DNA from: Eurosta solidaginis | Lineage: Eukaryota; Arthropoda; Insecta; Diptera; Tephritidae | Direction: 5' to 3' | Assembly (NCBI RefSeq): GCF_040869045.1 | Contig: NC_090320.1 | Coordinates: 247,938,978-248,002,977 of the forward strand | DNA length: 64,000 bases | In this document: positions 24,061 through 34,871 of the stretch, piece after piece | Layout of the letters: every line of letters starts with the position of its first letter | Numbering within the stretch: the first letter of the stretch is position 1 | The notes under the pieces: model-generated | What the model saw: the letters and a program-made list of their open reading frames with translations, nothing else | The model's database searches: none | What the model was told of the DNA's origin: nothing | Position numbers and translations under genes: made by a program

Positions 24061-24147
24061 GGCAATTGGGAGAGGTTTCACAATAACAAAAACAAGGTAT
24101 CATCAAAACTGCTGTCGCCTAAATTATTCAAACAGTCTCAAACGAAA

Positions 24148-24812
24148 CAAGTAAGAAAGTCTAAGTTCGGGTGAAACCGAATATTACATACCCAGCTGTA
24201 CACTTGAAATGCTGTTGTTGTTTGTTTTGTGTGCTTAATAGTGTTACAAGGCTGCGCAATAATACATATAGCATACATATGGTTCTATTCTGAAATAATT
24301 TTTCTTCGCGTTATGGCTCCCAAAACATAGAAAAATGCTTAGTCATAACAGGGGCGGCCTGCCACGCCCATTTTTTTAAATTTAAAGTTGTTCCTATTTA
24401 TTGTTATAAATGCACTTGGGAAATGAAATACCATTGATATAAAGCTCCTTTTTGCAAAGATATAGTTTATTTTATTCGTCCACGACCCTCTTAAACATAT
24501 TTTATATAAAAGTGGGCGTAGTCCTTAACCGATTTCGTTAATTTTTCTTCAGTCATTCCTTATAGTAAAGGCAACCTCTCTGCCGAATTTTGTTACGATA
24601 GGTTTAAAGATTTTTGATTAATAATATTTGTAAAACTGATTTTATCACACGTGGGCGGTGCCACGCCCAATTAAAAAAAATTTTTAAATTTTTATCAAGA
24701 GACTCAATATCAGTCCACACGTCCACAATTCAACACTGTAGGTGTATTATTTACTAAATAATCAGGTTTTTTTGTTTTCCAAAATGTTATATATATAAAA
24801 AGTGGGCGTATG
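24148..24812 (-). mobile_element. HINE variant, 5'-truncated (copy C)
   Basis: On the plus strand it begins with the 3' terminus CAAGTAAGAAAGTCTAAG, then the hairpin GTTCGG-GTGAAA-CCGAAT. The interior follows variant I (59999-60946) closely: TTATGGCTCCCAAAACATAG, GGGGCGGCCTGCCACGCCC and GATTTCGTTAATTTTTCTTC. It breaks off after AAAAAGTGGGCGTATG near 24812, so the microsatellite and 5' end are missing. Confidence 0.75.
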
Positions 24813-25487
24813 TAAATGAAAGTACCAAATAAACCAGGAGACGAAAATTCTCAATTTTATTTTCAGCTTTGAACTCATTTAAGATTAAACGATTTCGAAA
24901 ACTCTTGTAAAACATTAATTTTCAGCCCTCTCTTCTTGAGTATTCTTGATTTCGATTCCATTTCGTTCCGAACATGTTTGAGATGGGTTTGATATACTAC
25001 AATTTTTCTATTTGAGAAAATGAAATTTCTTAATTTTAGAAGTTTGAAGAAGCTTATATTAAAAAATTGACTTTTGAGAATAACGTTTGAGATTTGAGTA
25101 TAAAGAAAAATTCTTAAATGTTTTTCAAATTAATATCGAACGAAATTGTTCATTGAGTTTTTATGGGTAATCTTATGTTTATGGCTAAATTTATGTGAGC
25201 ATTTATAAAGTTTATTGCAATCATGAAACCACAAGGGTAACATAAAATTAAGTACATATACGTATGCACATACATATATGTATATGTATACTTTTGTATA
25301 TATCTACAAATGTGAGTATGTAAAGCATGTCTATCTTAAAGACCATATTGAGTAACAGATTGTTAAAAAAAAGGAATTGAAAAAAAAAATGTATACAAAT
25401 TTATGTTACAAGCAATAACTTCAAGCGTCCAACAGATATTTTGGGAGTGGAATAGTACCACATTTTCGTATTCCTTTTTTAGTTGCC
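24813..25487. other. Unassigned interval
   Basis: AT-rich sequence without a recognised repeat or gene. A TATGTATA-type run is at 25255-25300. Confidence 0.3.
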
Positions 25488-25619
25488 ATAATGAACGAAA
25501 AATACAAGTATTATTGTGAAGAAAGCTTCGGGCGCTCGATATACGAAAAATATGGCACAATGCGCCCACGATTTTTTTACAATAATACTAGTATTTTTCG
25601 TTCATTATTGTTATAAAAT
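25488..25619. repeat. 132-bp palindromic element
   Basis: ATAATGAACGAAAAATAC at the left (25488) is matched by the reverse complement GTATTTTTCGTTCATTAT at 25601-25618. The stems are about 30-40 bp with a ~55 bp loop. It is probably a small foldback MITE; no target duplication is clear. Confidence 0.7.
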
Positions 25620-25815
25620 TATTTTGAGAATTATTTTTAACTTTTTAGTTCGATATTATTTAAAACCTTGATTTCTAGTTTTTTAAAATATATTTATTTG
25701 ATTTGCTATCCAAGTCAAGCACCTTAATTCTAGTTTTTCGATTTTTTGAAATATTTAAGTAACTGAATCTTTTAGGTGTACAATTTACGATAATATTTTC
25801 ATTGTTGAAATCCAT

Positions 25816-27864
25816 ATTTTTCTACTGAGTTGAGCAGAGCTCACAGAGTATATTAAGTTTGATTCGATAACGGTTGGTTGTACAGGTATAAAGGAATCGA
25901 GATAGATATAGACTTCCATATATCAAAATAATCAGGATCGAAAAAAAATTTGATTGAGCCATGTCCGTCCGTCCGTTAACACGATAACTTGAGTAAATTT
26001 TGAGGTATCTTGATGAAATTTGGTATGCAAGTTCCTGAGCACTCATCTCAGATCGCTATTTAAAATGAGCGATATCGGACTATAACCACGCCCACTTTTT
26101 CGATATCGAAAATTTCGAAAAACCGAACAAGTGCAATAATTCATTACCAAAGACAGATAAAGCGATGAAACTTGGTAGGTGAGTTGAACTTATGACGCAG
26201 AATAGAAAATTAGTAGAATTAGATATCATGATGAAATTTGGCAGGAACCTTACTCCTATTACTATATGTACGCTTAATAAAAATTAGCAAAATCGGAGAA
26301 GGACCACGCCCACTTTAAAAAAAATTTTTTTTTAAAGTAAAATTTTAACAAAAAATTTAATATCTTTACAGTATATAAGTAAATAATGTCAACATTCATC
26401 CAGTAATGATATCGTGCAACAAATTACAAAAATAAAAGAAAATTTCAAAATGGGCGTGGCTCCGCCCTTTTTCATTAATTTGTCTAGGATACTTTTAATG
26501 CCATAAGTCGAACAAAAATTTACCAATCCTTCTGAAATTTGGTAGGGGCATAGATTTTATGACGTTAACTGTTTTCTGTGAAAATGGGCGAAATCGGTTG
26601 AAGCCACGCCCAGTTTTTATACACAGTCATCCGTCTGTCCTTCCGCATGGCCGTTAACACGATAACTTGAGCAAAAATCGACATATCTTTACTGAATTTA
26701 GTTCACGTACTTATCTGAACTCACTTTATCTTGGTATAAAAAATGAACGAAATCCGACTATGAAAAAAATGCCATAATTCTATACCAAATACGAAAAAAG
26801 TGATGAAACATGGTAATTGGATTGGTTTATTGATGCGAAATATAACTTTAGAAACAACTTTGTAATATGGTTGTGACACCTACCATATTAAGTAGAAGAA
26901 AATGAAAAAGTTCTGCAGGGCGAAATAAAAACCCTTGAAATCTTGGCAGGTATTACATATATAAATAAATTAGCGGTATCCAACAGATGATGTTCTGGGT
27001 CACCCTGGTCCACATTTTAGTCGATATCTGGAAAAGGCGACCACCTATACAACTACCACCACTCCCTTTTAAAACCCTCATTAATACCTTTAATTTGATA
27101 CCCATATCGTACAAACAGGGTTACCCCTAGTCCACCTTTATGGCGATATTTCGAAACGGCGTCCACCTATAGAACTAAGGCCCACTCCCTTTTAAAATAC
27201 TCATTAACAACTTGCGTTTGATACCCATATTGTACAAACGCATTCTAGAGTCACCCCTGGTCCACCTTTATGGCGATATCTCGAAAAGGCGACCACCTAT
27301 ACAACTACCACCACTCCCTTTTAAAACCCTCATTAATACCTTTAATTTGATACCCATATCGTACAAACAGATTCTAGGGTTACCCCTGGTCCACCTTTAT
27401 GGCGATATCTCGAAACGGCGTCCACCTATGGAACTAAGGATCACTCCCTTTTAAAATACTCATTAACACCTTTCATTTGATACCCGTATTGTACAAACAA
27501 ATTCTAGGGTCACCCCTGGTCCACCTTTATGCAGATATCTCGAAACGGCGTCCACCTATGGAACTAAGGATTACTCCCTTTTAAAATACTCATTAACACC
27601 TTTCATTTGATTCCCTTATCGTAGAAACAAATTCTAGGGTCACCCCTGGTCCACCTTTATGGCGATATCCCTAAATGACGTCCACCTATAGAACTATGGC
27701 CCACTCCCTCATAAAATACTCTTTAATGCCTTTCATTTGATACACATGTCATACAAACACATTCCAGGGTTTCCCTCGGTTCATTTTCACTTATGTTGTC
27801 TCCATAGCTCTCAACTGAGTATGTAATGTTCGGTTACACCCGAACTTAACCTTCCTTACTTGTT
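25816..27864 (+). mobile_element. HINE/DINE-1-like element D
   Basis: The 5' subterminal repeat TACTGAGTTGAG (25823-25834) differs by one base from the element A form. The GTCC microsatellite at 25963-25977 is short. The 3' repeat CTCAACTGAGTA (27810-27821), the hairpin GTTCGG...CCGAAC and the end CCTTACTTGT are present. The internal ~128 bp array has about six units (26995-27780). The 80-codon frame at 27212-27454 is array translation. Confidence 0.8.
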
Positions 27865-28590
27865 TGGTTTACTTTTTTTAACTATATTTATTTGTTTGAA
27901 ATTCTTCTTTGCGCGCCCAGCCTAGAGAGTTACAAACAAGCATATATATATACATACAAGTGAAGCTAATATAAGCATGTTAAAAATCGAAAAAAATGTT
28001 ATGAAAACTTTGAAATTTTTATCTGGAGTTCTCTGAATTTTTTTAAGTATACAGAGTTGTAGCCCAATCAATTTGAGGCTATATATAGTGCCAGCTATAG
28101 ATCTCTCAAAATTCGCTTGATTTTTGACAATTTTTTTCCGAAGGGTGTTTAAGATTTTCTTCCATATAAAAAAAATTGTTGACACTTTTGTATGGAGGAA
28201 AATCACAGAGACATAATTCGCAAAAAAAAAACCTAAAATCGATGAGAATTTTGAGACCTAAAACTTGTCTTTTCTTACACTATGCCGGTTTTCTGTTCGC
28301 TGAGGTATGTCTTCCTAACATTACAGAAAGACGTTTTCATGTCCGAAAATTGGCTTGCCCACATTCGTAAAATGTTTACTCTCTTTCTTTTCATTCCTAC
28401 CCTCTTTTTCTCTCTTAGTTCATTTTATATTTTCTCTTCCTGTTTTCCTTCTATCTCTCTACGCTCTCTTTCCTCTCTTTTTCATATGCTTGCTCGCAAT
28501 GTCTGACAATTGGTTAAGAAAACCTAATTTTTCCTATATTTTTTAATGTTTCAATGAGAAGAGAACTATAACAATTGTCAGTCCCTGCGT
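27865..28590 (-). repeat. Dispersed repeat S (copy 2) and pyrimidine-rich tract
   Basis: 28010-28200 is the reverse complement of the repeat at 19005-19180. The tract 28370-28500 is pyrimidine-rich (TCTTTCTTTTC, TCTCTACGCTCTC). No gene is recognised; the overlapping frames at 28176-28546 have no domain. Confidence 0.45.
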
Positions 28591-28594
28591 TCAA

Positions 28595-28790
28595 GCATAT
28601 GGGTGCTAAGCTGATCTTTTTTTCCACTGTGCGTCGTGCTACTTCTCAATGTATCCTTCAAATTGGCAGGTCCGGACCTAAATGTTTTATGCCGCCTCCG
28701 AACCTCATCTACAAGGCAGATGAGTTTTTACTGGTTAACTTTTCATGGCAGAAATACACTCGGACCTTTCGCGTGAACCTCTTGCGTGGT
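28595..28790 (-). mobile_element. SINE fragment (body, no tRNA head)
   Basis: Reverse-strand match to the body of the SINE at 12878-13241. Shared words (minus strand) are ACTCATCTGCCTTG, GGCATAAAACAT, TAGGTCC and CAATTTGAAGG. The tRNA-like 5' part is absent. Confidence 0.7.
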
Positions 28791-28874
28791 ATCGTAACCA
28801 CTTTTAACGTTACTAGTGTTAGTATTATTTCTGTTACATATCTGTAAACTTTCCTATCTATTTCTATTACTTTT

Positions 28875-30152
28875 CCTTTATATTAGGTCCGTTGAATGTT
28901 TGTCCGCTTTTCATACAAATATTGCAATCGATTTTTAAGTAAATTCTCATTGAGCTACAAACGTGAAACTTTACACATAGGTTAGAACACCGTGATAATG
29001 CCACAAAAGGAAAAAAACTCCGTTAGGTGGCGCACGGATCGAAATAATTAGCTAAGAATTTGAAAATTATCAAACCAGCTTTTAAGTAACTTCTCGATGA
29101 GCTAGAGACTTGAAATTTCAAACTTAATACAGATGTCGATGACAGCCGATGACACGATACAAAAAGATTCGCTTGGGGGGGCACGGGATGAGATATTTAG
29201 AAAAATCGTACGAAACGGAGGGAATTTTGGGATTGATATTTATGTAAGTTCTCATTGAGCTACAACTGTAAAGCTTCACAGATAGGATAAGACACCAAGA
29301 AAAATTAAGAAAAGGAGAAAAAAAAAATCCTTTAGGTGGCGCACGAATCGAAATATTTAGATAAGAATTTGGAAATTTGATGTTTTGAGATCGATTAAAA
29401 ACAACTTCTCATTGAGCTACAAACATGAAACCTCAGAGACAGGTTAAGACACCGTGACAAAGGAACAAAAGGAGAAAAAAATTCCATTAGGTGGATCATG
29501 GATTAAAAAAATTAGATAATAATTTGGTAATTTGAAACCGCGGTTTAAATAACTTCTCGATGAGCTAGCGGCAAAAAATTTAGAGCTTAATTCAGAGGTC
29601 GATGGCAGCCGATGACACAATACAAAAAGTTTCGCTAGGGGGCGCACGGACTGAGATATTTAGAAAAATCAAACGGAACGAAGGGAATTATGGGATTGAT
29701 TTTTATGTAAGTTCTCATTGAGCTACAATCGTAAAACTTAACAGACAGGTTAAGGCACCGAGAAAATGTAAGAAAAGGAGAAAATAAAAATAAGATAAAA
29801 TAAAAAAAATTTAAGCATTTCCTTTATATAAATGGAGAAAAATCAGAGAAAAATTTCTCCTTATATAAAGACATATTTTTGCGAAACTTTGATTTTTAAA
29901 TTTTGACATAGAAATTGCAAAATATTTATGAGAAGTAAAAATATAAAGATGGAGCGCAATTGATTGACTAATAATATCTCCTTTCCTACCAACTTTCCAA
30001 TCCAAGAAATTTGCGCTCCACTTTTATATTTTTACTTCTCATACATATTTTTGTAATTTCTATGTCAAAATTTAAAAATCAAAGTTTAGCAGGAATATGT
30101 CTTTATATAAGGAGACATTTTTTGCTGATTTTATCCATTTATATAAAGAAGG
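28875..30152 (-). mobile_element. Composite TIR element with ~155-bp higher-order array (copy 1)
   Basis: The ends read CCTTTATATTAGG (28875) and ATATAAAGAAGG (to 30152), forming a TACCTTTATAT-type terminal repeat also seen in the copy at 58227-59797. From left to right it holds the tandem array (28890-29770) and a large foldback (29771-30200). No protein coding is seen. Grouping array and foldback into one mobile unit is inference from the second copy, which has the same ends and the same array. Confidence 0.55.
28890..29770 (-). repeat. ~155-bp array with 462-bp trimeric higher-order unit
   Basis: The landmark CTC(A/G)ATGAGCTA occurs at 28946, 29093, 29251, 29408, 29556 and 29713. Neighbour spacings are 147-158 bp, but every third is 462-463 bp apart and more alike, so three monomer types repeat twice. 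AGGTGGCGC occurs at 29025-29033 and 29334-29342 and AGGGGGCGC at 29637-29645; other units carry mutated forms. The 67-codon frame 29444-29647 is array translation. Confidence 0.85.
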
Positions 30153-30200
30153 TGCTTAAATTTTTTTTATGTTATTTTTATTTTTCCTTTTATTTAGTTC
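29771..30200. repeat. Foldback with ~190-bp arms
   Basis: The left arm (29771-29965) contains CCTTTATATAAATGG, CTTATATAAAGACATAT and TTTTAAATTTTGACATAG. The right arm (30013-30200) holds their reverse complements in reverse order, around a ~47 bp loop. The frames at 29811-30005 and 30011-30214 translate the arms. Confidence 0.9.
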
Positions 30201-30243
30201 CATTTCATTTATAATGGCCTTCACTCGATTTTTTTTTCCGTAG

Positions 30244-30443
30244 CAGTGAATGTTCACACAGTTGATAATGTGAATGTCAAAAATGTAAATCCTGAAGACC
30301 CTTTTCGGCTTAAAATAGATAATTTTAGCGAAATCGGTGACACAGAATCCAACGTTGAGATGATTTGGCTTACAAGGCCCCGCATAAGTAGAATTTCTAG
30401 TAAACCGCGTGTTTATTCAAGTTCAAACAACTTGCTTAATTAG
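30244..30443 (+). CDS. Candidate terminal exon of an unknown gene
   Basis: A frame open from at least 30246 to the stop at 30441-30443 encodes about 65 residues, including NPEDPFRLKIDNFSEIGD and MIWLTRPRISRISSKPRV. It is not part of any repeat I see in the window. A pyrimidine tract with TTTTTTTTTCCGTAG ends at 30243, a plausible 3' splice site. AATAAA lies at 30545-30550, about 100 nt after the stop. I do not recognise the protein. It could equally be a chance frame or an unrecognised transposon fragment; no upstream exon is visible. Confidence 0.3.
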
Positions 30444-30544
30444 TGCCTACGATTTTTTGAATGCAAATTAAAGGGAATTCTGTGAATTCTGCTCAAGTCA
30501 GTGCATTCATATATGAAATGTCTTAAACATGAAACAATGTTGCA

Positions 30545-30550
30545 AATAAA
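30545..30550 (+). promoter_or_regulatory. Possible polyadenylation signal AATAAA
   Basis: Sits about 100 nt downstream of the stop of the candidate exon. Such hexamers are frequent by chance in AT-rich DNA. Confidence 0.25.
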
Positions 30551-31129
30551 TGCACGTCGCGGCTTAGCCATAATTTTCACTGGGCTTATTTGCTCTCACA
30601 ATAAATAGTTAGTTTCATTCTAATGCAATCTTTTATAGCAATGCTTAAGTTGCAATTTATACATTTCTTTTCTAGCACTCAAATCCGATGGCGCATTTTG
30701 TTGCACACGCACATTTCATTTACATACTTATGTTCATTAATTATGTATGTTTGTAAATACAGTAGTGGTCAGAAAAATTATTCTCAAACTCGCCAAAACT
30801 TGTATATAGCTAATTTTTTAAGAGGTAGTGTGCTAACTATTCAGGGGTCCCGACTCAAGCAAGGCGTCAAGCATCATCAAAATACTTCAAAAACAATTTA
30901 CAAAACCGGTTAGCTATTCTACAATTGTTTTGCCATCCATTTTAATACATTTCTACCACGTAAAGCTTCTAAGCGAAATTCATCAACCTTATCAAAAATT
31001 AAAAGGCAGCACAACGCAAATTGTTAAGAATCTTAGACTTCGCCTTTTGTGAAGTATACCTCGGTAAATTCTTAAGTATTTTTGCTCTTCAAACAGCTGT
31101 TGCGCACCAAGCCATCTGAACTGTTACTA
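30551..31129. other. Unassigned interval with possible Tc1-like end and old SINE piece
   Basis: At 30758 the sequence TACAGTAGTGGTCAGAAA looks like a Tc1/mariner terminal repeat after TA, but no matching end follows. At 30993-31065 a plus-strand piece (AAAAGGCAGCACAACGCAAA) resembles the 3' body of the SINE. Both are weak. Confidence 0.3.
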
Positions 31130-31260
31130 TGTCAACGCACGGCATCTGCAAGGCAGATTTTCTTTTAAGGTTTTAATGGCAACCACTCCTTGTGTTGGCA
31201 AACAATTGTCGGTGAGTCCGCCTAGAAAATTTTTTTCTAATCCAAAAACCTTTTTACTAA
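31130..31260 (-). mobile_element. SINE fragment, diverged
   Basis: The minus strand shares AAAAAATTTTCTA, ATCTGCCTTGCAGATGCCG and intervening order with the SINE at 12878-13241. Only the middle of the element remains. Confidence 0.55.
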
Positions 31261-31470
31261 AAGTTTTTATGTTGCTTTTCTCGGGCCTCCACCAGAAGTA
31301 TACCGTGCCGTATTGTTATTACGTATTTTTGTTTTGGAACAGCTGTTGCGTTCGCGGCCATAATTACATTTCTTCCCAGTGCTAGTCAAACTGTTAATTA
31401 TTTTGCAAGCATGCCAGTGGTCCTCAAACTTTTTGCAATTATTATTTTATCTCTTTGCAATTATAAGTAC

Positions 31471-32105
31471 TAGGCCGGGTCGATTTGTGGGGAGGCAAAA
31501 AAATCGCCCATTGCTCTATGAAAATCATATTCTAGGGATCAAAATAAAAAACTTTTCCGAAGGAACCATACCTCTAAAACGAATTCTGATGCCCCCCCCC
31601 CCCCCCCCCCCCCCCTTTGGGTCGTAGGGGCAAATTTTGAAAAATCCCACTTTGAAATGCCTATGTTTTTTCTTTTTGGAGTTTATTTTTCTCTTTAGAA
31701 ATTTATTTAGTCAGAACATATGTAAATGAAAAAATGAATTTAACTTAGTAATAGAAAAGAAATTTAAAAAAATTATTAGAAATTAGCGTTTTTACAACCC
31801 CCTTTTAAAACCAAGGCATCACTGTGATGCATTTGCATGTGTGGGTTTTTTATTCAACCGTTTTAAAAAATGAAGGTATCACTGTGACACAATTGCAGAT
31901 CGTAAAATTGCTTGTGTTGTTTTTTTAAGCCACTACAAGACACAGCAGGTAGAATTGAAATTGTCCCCACCCAAAAGTTCGACCCAAATGGGGGGACATC
32001 AGAATTCGTTTTAGAGGTATGGTTCCTTCGGCAAAGTTTCTTATTTTGATCCCTAGAATACGATTTTCACAGAGCAATGAGCGATTTTTAAATCGACCCG
32101 CCCTA
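31471..32105. mobile_element. hAT-like long-TIR element, copy 2, 8-bp TSD
   Basis: The ends are TAGGCCGGGTCGATTT and AAATCGACCCGCCCTA. ATAAGTAC flanks both sides (31463-31470 and 32106-32113), confirming the 8 bp duplication seen in copy 1. The arms of about 145 bp (31471-31620, 31960-32105) are inverted repeats sharing GAGGTATGGTTCC. A run of 24 C lies at 31592-31615. The centre (31660-31955) is unrelated to copy 1. Confidence 0.85.
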
Positions 32106-32484
32106 ATAAGTACATACATATATAATTTTGTGGAAAAAAAAAACATATTTTTTCAATTCTTGCTCTATATTGAAAATGGCGTGTATTTTCGTCAATTTTA
32201 ATGTAAGAGGGAGTCTGGGAGGATTTCTTTGCTTGCTGGCCATGCGATACTTACTCTGTAACTCTATTCGAGAGAAATTTTTGGAGCTTGAAAAAAAGTA
32301 GGTAGTACGACAGCTACCGAATCTCATTGTCTTTTGTAAAGATTTACAGAATAAGGAACTTGATTTGACTGAAAGAATAGCTGAAAGTTTGAACGAGGAA
32401 AAAGGGCTTCTACAAGTGCCGGTTTACTGAGGTGAATTTTTCAGATTCTTCTGTAAAATAAGGAATGGGTTTCTTGCAAATATG
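32106..32484. other. Unassigned interval
   Basis: No recognised feature apart from the target duplication of the preceding element. Confidence 0.3.
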
Positions 32485-32719
32485 AATACTCCTATATTGC
32501 TACAAAAGACTATGTACATTCCCAAACATCAGAGTGCCGATATATTGCTGTTTAAACGTTTTTGTTTTTGTATTCAATATTCGAATGTACTTAGTAAATT
32601 TCAATTTTTTCTTGTCACCCTTATGCTGCTACAATCACAAAAATTTTATAGGCTGTCTTGTTTTGATTTCGAAATCAAAACACATTGCGAGCATTTTCTA
32701 TTAGCAATATAGGAGTATT
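32485..32719. mobile_element. 235-bp MITE with 17-bp perfect TIR
   Basis: AATACTCCTATATTGCT at 32485-32501 is exactly mirrored by AGCAATATAGGAGTATT at 32703-32719. The flanks AAATATG and AAATATATG suggest an imperfect duplication, so the superfamily is not assigned. The 76-codon frame 32482-32712 lies within the MITE and is not a gene. Confidence 0.75.
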
Positions 32720-32809
32720 AAATATATGGTTTCTTGAGAATTTTATGTATTCAAGCTAAAAGTTTCAGTGTTATAAGTGGCTTTTAATTAATTTGAATAA
32801 AAACGAGAC

Positions 32810-33245
32810 CTCTAATCCAACCCTGTACGTTTCTGGTACTGGTGTGGTAGCTATGCTAATTCCCCTCGTATTATTGGCGACGGATTGATCTCGTTTAATT
32901 CGCCGTGCACAATTAGCGAAAACGTCTGCGACAACGTCGGCTCACCCCCAGCGGGTTAGGTGGCTTAGAATATACCCGCGGCAGGTATGCCTGTAAGAGA
33001 CGACTTAAATACCAAACTGATTCAAGGGGTTGTATAGCGCAACCTTTTCAAGGGGTAATATATAGCTTATCCACCTCATGTACCCGCGAATCCTGTTTCT
33101 TTAACAGCCGAGGCTCTAGCGACCCCAAGTTCTTCATGTATCTAGGGGGTGGGAGGGCGGCATGCCCTAGAAGGTTTCATGTGGTGATATAAAATCGTTG
33201 CCGAGTTGGTCGGGCTAGTAACTTAATGGTGCTTGTTACCGAGAA
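32810..33245 (+). mobile_element. Possible LINE 3' untranslated region
   Basis: A GC-richer block with GGTCGGGCTAGTAACTTAAT near its end (33207-33226) resembles the 3' part of a dispersed fly LINE as I remember it. There is no coding motif to confirm it. Confidence 0.3.
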
Positions 33246-33674
33246 AATAAGTTTTTTCATATTGTTTTACAGAAGAAACAGCAGTAGACGATATCCATTA
33301 TTAGATATCGTCAAAGCTGAAGAAAATTTGGCTTGAACTTTGAGGGAAGCATTTCATTATTCAAAATATATGTTTTTATAAAAAGTTTTGAAAAGCTGCT
33401 GGATAAATCATTCTGACAAGATAGAGCGTTATCAGGAAGTGTGACCTACACCACTATCAAATCTAAAAGAATTACACAGACCAGGAAATTGTTGCTCATA
33501 CGCCATGTAGCACACATTTATTTTTTATTCCAGCTGTTCCAAATCGTATATATTATTTCTAATTGCTGTTTTTATGTACGGGTTTTAGAAAGCGAAATTG
33601 GTAAGCCTCATCACGGGGATGATAACTCTACTACTAAGTACACGATATCGTTATAATATCTTATTATTTATTTA
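33246..33674. other. Unassigned interval
   Basis: Contains a perfect 9 bp hairpin, GACGATATC and GATATCGTC, near 33287-33312. No gene. Confidence 0.3.
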
Positions 33675-34304
33675 CTAGCTCACCCGGCAGATTTTGTTTT
33701 GCCAGAAAACTGGTTAACATACATATATTAAAAAGAGGATCCTCGCTTAGAGTCTTTACTTTCTTTCCCATTCCCTTCTACTTTATCTTCCATTTTTTCC
33801 AAACCTTATTCCATTTACCTTTCTTTTTGCCCTTCCGTTTCCCGTTCCCCTTCTCCACCAAATTCCATGCCAACTCCGACTCCCACTCCCAATTCAACTT
33901 CAACTCCCACTGCCTATCCACCTCCACTCCCACTCCTAAATCGATTCCATCTCCATCTCCCACTTCCAATTCTACTTGCGCTCCCTCTCTCACTCCCAAA
34001 TCCAAACGCATTCCCACGCATTCTCACTCCCAAATCCGTTCCCACTCTATCTCTCAAATCCAATCCCACTCCCAACCCCACTCCCACACTCATTCCTTCT
34101 CCCACTCATAATTCCACTCGCGCTTCTTCCCCCAACTCTAATTCTTCTCCCACTCCAACTCCCTCTCCCAATCCCAGTTCAACCCCCGATTCTACTCTCA
34201 CTCCTATTCCCTCTCCCACTTTCAAGCAAAAAATTATCGCAATCGGTCAGGCCGTTTTTGAGATTTGGCGAGAGTAACGCACACCAATTCATTTTTATAT
34301 ATCA
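33675..34304 (-). mobile_element. Helitron-like element carrying a CTCCCA minisatellite
   Basis: Reading the minus strand, the 3' end at 33675 is CTAG followed by T. A stem GGCA...TGCC sits 7-8 nt upstream (minus-strand GGCAAAACAAAATCTGCC). The 5' end near 34304 reads ATATATAAAAATGAATTGG, like known Helitron starts, though the first bases are TG rather than TC. The interior is almost wholly minisatellite. No Rep/helicase remnant is seen. Confidence 0.65.
33770..34225. repeat. CTCCCA-type minisatellite
   Basis: Strongly pyrimidine-biased plus strand made of 6, 12 and 18 bp units related to CTCCCACTCCCAATTCCA. Its repeat unit gives long Ser/Pro/Thr-rich frames on the plus strand and Gly/Val/Glu-rich frames on the minus strand (33778-34623), which are by-products. 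Confidence 0.85.
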
Positions 34305-34329
34305 CGATATTTTAGAGAAATCTGGACTT

Positions 34330-34560
34330 CGGTATAGTTTTGCAATATCAAACACAAAACATCGCTTTGTAATCGTTAAACCGTTAAAGACGAGTTATTA
34401 TACATTTCTTTTCGACGAGTTATTGCTTTGTTATCCATTTTTTATCGGCGTGTTATCGACGAGTTATAGAAGGGTTATACATTTGCTATCGACAACATAC
34501 ATTATTGATGATTTACTGGTTTGTTATCGAAAATATATAGACTTGTTATCGAGAAAAGTA
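34330..34560. repeat. TTATCGA-rich stretch
   Basis: Words such as GTTATCGACGAGTTAT, GCTATCGACAACAT and GTTATCGAAAATAT recur every ~20-30 bp. Same type as 13251-13700 and 56320-56620. Confidence 0.55.
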
Positions 34561-34871
34561 GATTTGGGGTATGCCGGGGAGTTTTTGGGAAATGGTATCG
34601 AAAGTATCCTAGCAATATACTAACAGCACATTGCCTGCTTTGGCTATATGGAAAAGGGCTGGAAGTTCCGTTCCCGATAGTACAATGAATCAAAAAATTT
34701 AATTTTTTTAAAGAAAGTTTAAAAGTTTCTCTTAGCCTGAAAGAATTAATCATACTAAATAGTTCCCACAGAAGCATAATCTTCCTTTCACTTTTTTATT
34801 GTTTAAAATTACTTTTTGTTTATTTTTAACTAAACTTTTTCCCATAGCTACTATATGTTAATGTACTTATA
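34561..34871. other. Unassigned interval
   Basis: No recognised feature. Confidence 0.3.

Noticed and set aside
30758..30990. Tc1-like transposon
   Set aside because: Only one end-like sequence (CAGTAGTGGTCAG after TA) and no partner or transposase.
32482..32712. 76-codon gene
   Set aside because: It is bounded by the MITE terminal repeats and is a translation of that element.
33778..34623. Long Ser/Pro-rich and Gly/Val-rich open frames
   Set aside because: They arise from the CTCCCA minisatellite in several frames at once and have no domain or start context.
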